DNA of 47,085 nt, taken from positions 483 through 47,567 of the forward strand of contig MFUV01000013.1 in assembly GCA_001787005.1 (NCBI GenBank), read 5' to 3'. The translations under genes were made by a program, and so were the position numbers. How positions within the stretch are numbered: position 1 is the first letter of the stretch; each line of letters opens with the position of its first letter. Origin of the DNA: Candidatus Nomurabacteria bacterium RIFCSPLOWO2_01_FULL_39_18 (GTDB lineage: Bacteria; Patescibacteriota; Minisyncoccia; Phycocordibacterales; UBA9973). This document shows, piece by piece, positions 41,589 through 47,085 of this stretch. The notes under the pieces are model-generated. The model was given only the letters and a program-made list of their open reading frames with translations, ran no database searches and had not been told where the DNA came from.

Positions 41589-43073
41589 TTAATCTTTCCT
41601 CAAAAACAAAGGTTCCTTGGGTTTCTTGTTCTCTTTGATTAATTTTTGTATTTTTTCCGAAGTCTCAGGAAGAAATGGTGCGAGTTGTACAGACACATTG
41701 AAAAGCATTTTGACAAACTTTTGTATTAATTCTTTTCCCTTCTCTGGGTCTGTTTTTACCAACTTAAATGGTTCCAATCTTTGTATAAATTCGTCTATTT
41801 CGGAAATATTTCCCCAAACAATATCCATTCCGAGTTTTAAGTCAAAAGATTGTATTTGGGAAGAAACCATTGTATCAAACTTTAAATTCTTATCTTCAAT
41901 TATTACTGGTGCCTCTAAATTATCCTCTGCCATTTTCATCACACGACTTACCAAATTCCCCAAGCCATTCGCAAGATTTGCATTGTAAGCATCCTTGAAT
42001 CTCTCCATCGTAAAAGGGCTATCTTCAAAAGGGGAAATTTCACGCAAGAGGAAATATCGAAGCGCATCTGTGCCATATTCTTTCACAATTTCAACTGGAT
42101 TAATTACATTGCCTATAGATTTAGACATTTTTATTCCACCTTCGCCGGTAATGAAACCATGGTAGACAATGGTATCGGTTGTTGGCAGTCCCGCAGACAT
42201 AAGCATCCCCTGCCACATTACTGACTGGAATTTCACCATGTCTTTGCCGGCAGTCTGAACTTTTTCTCCCTTCATCCAAAACTTTTCAAAATCATTTACC
42301 TCATCCCGCCCCTCTCCTTGCAAAGGAGAGGGAGAAACACCAGACCAACCCAGAGTCGAAATATAATTAACAAAGGCATCAAACCAGACATACATAACCT
42401 GATTCTCGTCTCCTGGGATAGGAACCCCCCAAGAAAAGCGTGTTTTATTGCGAGAAATCGAGAAATCTTCCATGTCGTTCTCTACGAAATCCATCGCCTC
42501 CTTCCTGCGCCACTCTGGAATGATTACTTTTTCAGTAGAAAGATATTCTAATAATTTTTCTTTATATTTACTCAGCCTAAAAAAATAATTTTCTTCCTCA
42601 ACCACTTGTGGTGTTAAGGTGGGATGAAACTCGCATTTGCCATTCACTAAATCTTTTTTTGTAATGAACTTCTCGCATCCTACGCAGTACAGCCCTTTGT
42701 ACTTTTTTTTATAAATATCGCCTTTTGCCTCACATAGACGCCAAAATTCTTGCACAGCTTTAGTGTGCAGGGGGTCGGTCGTCCTGATAAAATTATCATT
42801 CGAAAGATTTAAGGTTTTTTTTAGATCTAAATAATTTTGCGCGTATTTGTCCACATAATCTTGCGTATCTTTTCCTTCTTTCTGGCTTGCCTCCCAAATT
42901 TTCTGACCATGCTCATCCGTACCCGTGCTGAAAAAGACATCTCTCCCCAGAAGGCGCTGATATCTCGCTATCGCGTCCGACTGCGCAAGTTCAAGCGCAA
43001 AACCAATATGTGGCTCTGCATTTACATAAGGAATTGTGGTAGTAATGTAAAAACTTTTTTTATTAGAACTCAT
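41589..43073 (-). CDS. metG: methionyl-tRNA synthetase with an in-frame palindrome insertion
   Basis: This 494-residue class I synthetase has YVNAEPHIGFALELAQSD (HIGH-type motif), STGTDEHGQKI, a zinc knuckle in YCVGCEKFITKKD and CEFHP, GVPIPGDENQVMYVWFDA, and GGIKMSKSIGN (KMSKS). It lacks the C-terminal EMAP-like tRNA-binding domain, as many short forms do. At about residues 246-259, after NYISTLGWSG, it carries VSPSPLQGEGRDEV, encoded by a copy of the palindromic repeat. Relatives have a short PEDE-like turn there. The start overlaps the upstream permease gene by 11 nt. Confidence 0.95.
   Translation of the reverse strand: MSSNKKSFYITTTIPYVNAEPHIGFALELAQSDAIARYQRLLGRDVFFSTGTDEHGQKIWEASQKEGKDTQDYVDKYAQNYLDLKKTLNLSNDNFIRTTDPLHTKAVQEFWRLCEAKGDIYKKKYKGLYCVGCEKFITKKDLVNGKCEFHPTLTPQVVEEENYFFRLSKYKEKLLEYLSTEKVIIPEWRRKEAMDFVENDMEDFSISRNKTRFSWGVPIPGDENQVMYVWFDAFVNYISTLGWSGVSPSPLQGEGRDEVNDFEKFWMKGEKVQTAGKDMVKFQSVMWQGMLMSAGLPTTDTIVYHGFITGEGGIKMSKSIGNVINPVEIVKEYGTDALRYFLLREISPFEDSPFTMERFKDAYNANLANGLGNLVSRVMKMAEDNLEAPVIIEDKNLKFDTMVSSQIQSFDLKLGMDIVWGNISEIDEFIQRLEPFKLVKTDPEKGKELIQKFVKMLFNVSVQLAPFLPETSEKIQKLIKENKKPKEPLFLRKD
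42298..42336. repeat. palindromic repeat copy inside metG
   Basis: ACCTCATCCCGCCCCTCTCC is followed by TTGCAAA and GGAGAGGGAGAAAC. The head and stem match the repeats of unit 1 (36757-37236). It is translated in frame on the minus strand. Confidence 0.85.
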
Positions 43074-44139
43074 TTTTAGTACGAGCTAAAGTTTTATCTT
43101 TTTCTATGTCGTCCAAGAATTCCATTACAATGATGGCTACGGGAATAGAAAGCAAGATCCCCCAGAATCCACCCAATTCGAAACCTATTAAGGCGGACAA
43201 GATTATGACAATGGGCGAGAGACCAACAATTTTCTTAATGATAAGCGGAGCAAAAAGAAAAACTTCAAATTGATGGATAATAAGATAGGCCCCCGTGACT
43301 AAGAATGCGCTCGAAAATCCTCCGGAAAGATAGGAAAAGGAAAAAGCTGGAATCAGAGCAACCAAAATGCCGTATGGTATGAGCTCCATCACCCCCGCGA
43401 TGATAGAAAGAAGAAGCGCGTATTCTATGCCCAAAAGTGAAAGGATTAAATAAATAAGCACCGCCACCACGAAACCCAAGACCACTTGACCCTTCATCCA
43501 GAGAGCAATTTTCTTACGTGAACGCTCCCAGAGATCTACAACATAATCATCATATTTAATCGGGGTAACTAGACGGAGGAAGTTTTCTATTCCCTTCTCT
43601 TGAATCGAAAGATAGAAGGAAATAAGGACAATCAAAATGAGGTTGAAAATGCCACCAAAGGCAACAGACAGCGTAGTGAAAAATCCGCTAGAAAGATTTG
43701 TGATGAAAGCTTTGGACACAGACAATAAATTGCCAAGCGAAAAATTAGAAGAAAGGCTATTCACTATATCTTTGGCGCCAGAGAAGGCTTCATTCTGGAA
43801 ATAATTCAAAAACGAGACGCCTGGAATGTAGGTCGAGATAAAATTAGAAAAATTATAAACTTCGGTGATCAGAAGCGGAGCAAAAAGATAAAACATTCCC
43901 GCCAAGAAGAGAAGCGAGCAGGCATATAAAATTACAATTCCAAAAACTCTTTGTATGCCTATTTTTTTAAAGTGAGGCACCGCGGACTCCACAAAAGAAG
44001 CAAGCACGATTGAGGTCAAAACAACTAAAATTAAATCTCGTAAAAACCACAGCAGAAAAACGCACAAGGCGACCAAAACCGCCCGGATCATCGTGCCGGT
44101 AGAGATGGAAATATGGGTAGTGCCATTCTTTTCAAGCAT
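43063..44139 (-). CDS. AI-2E/PerM-family membrane permease
   Basis: This 358-residue protein has about seven to eight membrane helices. The N-terminal pair is ALCVFLLWFLRDLILVVLTS, and the conserved C-terminal part contains GIEYALLLSIIAGVMELIPYG, FLFAPLIIKKIVGLSP and IGFELGGFWGILLSIPVAI; each is quoted in part. The family includes TqsA, PerM and sodium/proton antiporter-like members, so substrate is uncertain. The ATG at 44139 is preferred; a TATTAT box lies 6 nt upstream. The 93 bp around its start are duplicated at 45195-45287. Confidence 0.88.
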   Translation of the reverse strand: MLEKNGTTHISISTGTMIRAVLVALCVFLLWFLRDLILVVLTSIVLASFVESAVPHFKKIGIQRVFGIVILYACSLLFLAGMFYLFAPLLITEVYNFSNFISTYIPGVSFLNYFQNEAFSGAKDIVNSLSSNFSLGNLLSVSKAFITNLSSGFFTTLSVAFGGIFNLILIVLISFYLSIQEKGIENFLRLVTPIKYDDYVVDLWERSRKKIALWMKGQVVLGFVVAVLIYLILSLLGIEYALLLSIIAGVMELIPYGILVALIPAFSFSYLSGGFSSAFLVTGAYLIIHQFEVFLFAPLIIKKIVGLSPIVIILSALIGFELGGFWGILLSIPVAIIVMEFLDDIEKDKTLARTKNEF

Positions 44140-44160
44140 AGAAATATAATAGCACAAAAG
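44068..44160 (-). repeat. direct repeat copy 1 (5' end of the permease gene)
   Basis: 93 bp covering the -10 box, start codon and first codons of the permease gene. It matches 45195-45287 without gaps, with about 8 mismatches. The two copies bound a toxin-antitoxin region of about 1.1 kb. Confidence 0.9.
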
Positions 44161-44177
44161 AGACTTAAATTAAAATC

Positions 44178-44208
44178 AAAAATGACTAGGTCTTGCCTAG
44201 TCATTTTT
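44178..44208. terminator. bidirectional intrinsic terminator
   Basis: AAAAATGACTAGG and CCTAGTCATTTTT pair perfectly over 13 bp around TCTTG. It ends the 44222-44557 gene and isolates the permease gene from it. Confidence 0.9.
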
Positions 44209-44221
44209 GAAATTCGTTTGT

Positions 44222-44557
44222 TTATTCCCCAGCAACCCCAGGTGCTGTATCAGCTCTTTCTTTGTATCTTTTTAACTGGTCCTCAACATCTCCAACAACC
44301 GATTTCTCAATATTTAATTTTACCTCCTCAAGTATAGCATCTACTAGTTGCATTCTTGTCATTTTACCTTTTGCAACTTTTTCTAAAAGTCTTTCTATTT
44401 CAGTTTGCTTTGGAGCAAGCCTTTCTACGATAACTTGAGCAGAACGTTTTACCCTTTCCTCAAACTCATTTTCAAATCCTGCTTCTGCCCCCCCCCCAAC
44501 GGTACCCTCGCCGTCTCCCGCTGGTTTCATAAGCCTAGATGGCATTCCTTCTTTCAT
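44222..44557 (-). CDS. hypothetical acidic/basic coiled-coil protein (111 aa)
   Basis: This 111-residue protein has a Gly-rich N-terminal stretch (GDGEGTVGGGAEAG) and then mostly charged helices (FEERVKRSAQVIVERL, EIERLLEKVAKGK, QLVDAILEEVKLNIEK). I recognise no family. It lacks membrane segments. A TAAAAT box is 6 nt before the ATG. It lies inside the island bounded by the 93-bp direct repeats, downstream of the toxin-antitoxin pair. A poly-C tract of nine bases (44490-44498) falls within the gene and could be prone to slippage. Confidence 0.55.
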   Translation of the reverse strand: MKEGMPSRLMKPAGDGEGTVGGGAEAGFENEFEERVKRSAQVIVERLAPKQTEIERLLEKVAKGKMTRMQLVDAILEEVKLNIEKSVVGDVEDQLKRYKERADTAPGVAGE

Positions 44558-44705
44558 AAATTTATTTTAGTTATTTTATTAATAATTCGACTCACACAAT
44601 TATTTTAGCACTATTTCGACCTTCGTGGAAGTTTTATAGAGGCTTGCCAATCTCTTGAGTTTGTTTAAGAACATAATACTAAAAAATTATGATGTCTGTC
44701 AAACT

Positions 44706-44975
44706 TTAATAAGTATTCGAACTTCTTATTTTTATATCAGATATTAAAATAATTTTTTCTTTCACTTTAATCTTAAAGAATATTCTGTATCTTCCAACAC
44801 GCCTACGCCATGCGTCTTTCTCTCCTTTAATTTTTTGAATATCTCCCAAATAGGGACTGTTAGGTAAGAGTTTAACGGTGAAAAGCAAGAATTCACTATC
44901 CTTACGAGGAATCTTTTTCAAAAACTTAAAAACACTCTCATCAGTTTGTAAATCCCAATTTAGTTGTGAGTTCAT
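44706..44975 (-). CDS. RelE/ParE-type toxin
   Basis: This 89-residue protein has the RelE/ParE fold pattern: DESVFKFLKKIPRKD, LPNSPYLGDIQKIKGEKDAW, then RRRVGRYRIFFKI and ILISDIKIRSSNTY at the end. The basic WRRRVGRYR segment and the C-terminal Arg/Tyr are typical of mRNA-cutting RelE members. Its start overlaps the antitoxin gene by 35 nt. It is probably a type II toxin held in check by the upstream gene product. The 148-nt gap to the next gene holds nothing I can name. Confidence 0.85.
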   Translation of the reverse strand: MNSQLNWDLQTDESVFKFLKKIPRKDSEFLLFTVKLLPNSPYLGDIQKIKGEKDAWRRRVGRYRIFFKIKVKEKIILISDIKIRSSNTY

Positions 44976-45165
44976 CGTAAGATAAAGTTTTCCCCTTTTT
45001 AAGGTTTAATTCAGCTCTCCTCAATGCCCTTTTTTCTGCTGGTGTTGGTGTATATTCTTTGTACTTACGCAAAATAAGCAAGGACTCGTACTCTTTCCTC
45101 GGTACAAGCACTAAATCTCCCATTCGGGATAAACTTTTTGGAATTGTCACATTATAAGTGTTCAT
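44941..45165 (-). CDS. antitoxin of the RelE/ParE-type pair
   Basis: This 74-residue protein lies directly upstream of the toxin and overlaps it by 35 nt, the usual antitoxin-first order. The N-terminal strand-rich part (YNVTIPKSLSRMGDLVLVP) could be an AbrB- or Phd-like DNA-binding region. The C-terminal part (AEKRALRRAELNLKKGKTL, DELTTKLGF) is a helix that would wrap the toxin. The family is not certain. It probably represses its own promoter. Confidence 0.75.
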   Translation of the reverse strand: MNTYNVTIPKSLSRMGDLVLVPRKEYESLLILRKYKEYTPTPAEKRALRRAELNLKKGKTLSYDELTTKLGFTN

Positions 45166-45194
45166 ACATATACAATAACATAATTATATATTTA

Positions 45195-45287
45195 GGCAAC
45201 TAAAACAGCCCAGATCATCGTGCCCGTGGAGATGGAAATATGGGTAGTGCCATTATTTTCAAGCATAGAAATATAATAGCACAAAAA
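45195..45287 (-). pseudogene. truncated 5' copy of the permease gene (direct repeat copy 2)
   Basis: 93 bp repeat the start region of the permease gene at about 91% identity. The copy keeps the -10 box and the ATG (45266) and encodes 24 residues beginning MLENNGTTHISIS before a stop codon. It then breaks off. It looks like the relic of an integration or duplication event that rebuilt the permease start. Confidence 0.85.
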
Positions 45288-45326
45288 TACCCAAATCAAG
45301 CAAGTGTAGACAAACTAATCAAAACC

Positions 45327-45665
45327 TTATTTAAAATTTTGAAATCGACGAAAAAAATCTCTCTTTATCTTTCTACCAGTAATGTCAGTCCCTTCAGGTA
45401 AGGCACCTATCATTTTCTTTTTTGCCCCAAACACAAAATCCCGTAGCCAGGTCATTCGTTCTGGATGCCCCACGAACGTACGAACCAACTCCTCGATATC
45501 TGGTTGCGTGCCTTGAACTAATTGGCCGGGAACCGGAATAATAACAATTTCTGGGGGCAGATATAATTCCAATTCAACAAGAAGAGCCCGGACTTCTTGT
45601 TCTTCTAGTTTTTTTATACGTTCAACGGCGGGCCCTTTGGGTGGAAGGGGTTGTCTTGTTTCCAT
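45327..45665 (-). CDS. hypothetical protein (112 aa)
   Basis: This 112-residue soluble protein starts METRQPLPPKGPAVERIKK, continues LLVELELYLPPEIVIIPVPG and ends with a basic helix (GRKIKRDFFRRFQNF). I recognise no family. The promoter is good: TTGCTT-17-TATAAT with the -10 box (45674-45679) 8 nt before the ATG. It is just outside the duplicated permease fragment, so it may or may not be part of the island. Confidence 0.55.
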   Translation of the reverse strand: METRQPLPPKGPAVERIKKLEEQEVRALLVELELYLPPEIVIIPVPGQLVQGTQPDIEELVRTFVGHPERMTWLRDFVFGAKKKMIGALPEGTDITGRKIKRDFFRRFQNFK

Positions 45666-45716
45666 ATACAGATATTATAGTAACTTTAAGAAAAGCAAGC
45701 AATAAGAGCAATTTAT

Positions 45717-46985
45717 CTAAAATTTTAGTATTTTAGAGAATTTAGCCTTTTTCTTGAACGGCCCAATAAGCGCCAGGTTTAGTTTGTTGTTTTTGAAAAT
45801 ATCTTTGGATAAATTTTGTATTTGGCTGGCTGAAACTTTGCGGATTTCTTTCGCTTTTTCAATCGTGCTCTTCATTTCCCCCTTCAAGAGTTCTTGCCCG
45901 CCGTAAAAATTCGCAATGTCATCGGAGGACTCGAGAGAGAGCTTCATGTTGCCTATCAGGCACTCCTTTACTTTATCCAACTCTTCTGGACTTACTTTAA
46001 AACTTTTTAATTTCCTGCATTCTTCGAGCACCGCGTAAATAACTTCTTCGATTCTTTTATTATCCACCCCAGCAGAAATCTGAAACACTCCATGGTCAGT
46101 ATAGGCATCGTTGTAAGCGCGGACATAGTACCCCACTCCCATTTCCTCGCGAAGCTTCACGAAAAGCCTCGAGCTCATTCCTCCGCCCAAGACCCCGCCC
46201 AAGACCGAGAGAATTGCGCTCTTTTTGTTGAATAAATTTAAACTCCGCACACCTAAGACAAAGTGTGTTTGATCCGTCTTTTTAAAATTAACCAGAAACT
46301 GCGGTCTTTTTTGTTTTTCTTTCACGCCCGTTTTATGGATTTTCTTGCCACGCTCCACTTTGCTAAAAATTTTATTTACTTCACTCAAGACTTGCCCTTC
46401 TGTCACAGCCCCCGCCACTAAGAGCACTGTAGCTTCCGGCAGATAATGCTCCTTCTTGTAGGTGACAAAATCATCTCGTTTCATACTTAAAATATTTTTC
46501 TTCTCGCCGGCAATATTCCAGCCAGCCGGCTGGTCGCCATAAAGCAGTTTCAAAAACAAATCCTGCACATGCCTCTGGGGCATATCTTCGTACATATTTA
46601 TCTCTTCGATGATTACGCCTTTTTCTTTTTGTATTTCTGCATCTGGAAAAGTCGAATTCAGATATATGTCTGAAATAATATCAAAGATTTTCTTGAAATG
46701 TTTCGCATCGGACTTGGCATAATAGCCCGTATATTCTTGCGCTGTGAAAGCGTTGTACTGGCTTCCGAGAGCGTCTAACTCCTTTGAAATATCAACGGCT
46801 TTCGGCCTTTTTACTGTTCCCTTGAAACACATATGTTCTAGAAAATGCGAGATGCCGTTCACTTTTTTTATTTCGTACTTTGATCCGGCTTCTACCAAGA
46901 CCAAAACCGTCACTGTCGGGTTGTCTTTCATTGGGATAGTCACAACCCGTAAGCCATTTTGTAAAATCTTTTTTGAGAATTTCAT
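45717..46985 (-). CDS. M16-family zinc metallopeptidase
   Basis: This 422-residue protein is a typical single-chain M16 peptidase (processing-peptidase-like). It has the inverted zinc motif HFLEH at 47-51, followed by MCFKGT, and the third metal ligand in EEINMYEDMPQ near residue 127. The second, inactive half domain contains GGVLGGGMSSRLFVKLREEMG, quoted in part. Such enzymes degrade or process peptides. A TGC-TAGTAT -10 box lies 9 nt before the ATG. Immediately upstream is a palindromic repeat. Confidence 0.92.
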   Translation of the reverse strand: MKFSKKILQNGLRVVTIPMKDNPTVTVLVLVEAGSKYEIKKVNGISHFLEHMCFKGTVKRPKAVDISKELDALGSQYNAFTAQEYTGYYAKSDAKHFKKIFDIISDIYLNSTFPDAEIQKEKGVIIEEINMYEDMPQRHVQDLFLKLLYGDQPAGWNIAGEKKNILSMKRDDFVTYKKEHYLPEATVLLVAGAVTEGQVLSEVNKIFSKVERGKKIHKTGVKEKQKRPQFLVNFKKTDQTHFVLGVRSLNLFNKKSAILSVLGGVLGGGMSSRLFVKLREEMGVGYYVRAYNDAYTDHGVFQISAGVDNKRIEEVIYAVLEECRKLKSFKVSPEELDKVKECLIGNMKLSLESSDDIANFYGGQELLKGEMKSTIEKAKEIRKVSASQIQNLSKDIFKNNKLNLALIGPFKKKAKFSKILKF

Positions 46986-47009
46986 AATTTAAATATACTA
47001 GCATAAAAG

Positions 47010-47066
47010 CACCCCCTCCGCCTTTGGCACCTCCCCCTTAGCTAAGGGGGAGGCTGGCTAGGGGTA
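47010..47066. repeat. palindromic repeat ahead of the M16 gene
   Basis: CTCCCCCTTAGCTAAGGGGGAG (a perfect palindrome, quoted without its outer C/G pair) lies at the centre. On the minus strand its head reads TACCCCTAGCCAGCC. This matches the repeats at 36580, 40162 and 41546 in outline, with a longer perfect stem. Confidence 0.8.
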
Positions 47067-47085
47067 CCAGTTGAATAATGGGAGG

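Overview
The window looks like a chromosomal piece of a Candidate Phyla Radiation bacterium (Patescibacteria, Parcubacteria-like). The reasons are AT-rich DNA, standard stop codons, short ribosomal proteins (bL12, uL10, bS18), a peptidoglycan-binding surface protein of the kind seen in these lineages, several short lineage-type proteins of unknown function, and an apparent habit of leaderless transcription (a -10 box 6-8 nt before the start codon at about a dozen genes). The exact lineage cannot be fixed from sequence reading alone.

Layout. 1-515 is the 5' part of a 23S rRNA gene on the minus strand, with an enlarged helix-25 hairpin, its own strong promoter and a structured leader. No 16S gene lies within 3 kb upstream. 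0.9-5.8 kb is a minus-strand housekeeping block: membrane protein, HTH regulator, purH, rplL-rplJ with an L10-type leader and attenuator, two small membrane proteins and a cytidylyltransferase. 5.8-29.3 kb is a large cell-surface polysaccharide locus. Its plus-strand arm carries an initiating sugar-phosphate transferase, a flippase, rmlA-rmlC-rmlB, an RmlD-like reductase, an aminotransferase, several glycosyltransferases (two are two-domain fusions) and an FkbM methyltransferase. After ahcY and an NTPase, a minus-strand arm carries gmd and fcl (GDP-L-fucose), a GT11 fucosyltransferase, an epimerase, a GT2 and two O-antigen-ligase/polymerase-type proteins. Together these could make and export a glycan with rhamnose- and fucose-type sugars. 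29.4-32.7 kb holds the surface protein, which such a glycan might decorate, and a small regulator. 33.0-47.1 kb is mostly housekeeping: ftsK, recA, efp, rpsF-ssb-rpsR, tatD, metG, a PerM-family permease and an M16 peptidase. A toxin-antitoxin island sits between duplicated permease 5' ends.

The most striking feature is a family of GC-rich palindromic repeats confined to 36.5-47.1 kb. Two pairs of inverted copies each flank a small DUF559 (Vsr-like PD-(D/E)XK) nuclease gene, giving compact units of about 480 and 440 bp. Related solo copies lie between genes and also inside recA and metG, where they are translated in frame. A phosphotransferase gene is bracketed by two further copies. I interpret this as a nuclease-linked mobile palindrome system, comparable in logic to REP/RAYT elements and Rickettsia palindromic elements. 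The repeats and genes are visible directly. Mobility and the role of the nuclease are inference.
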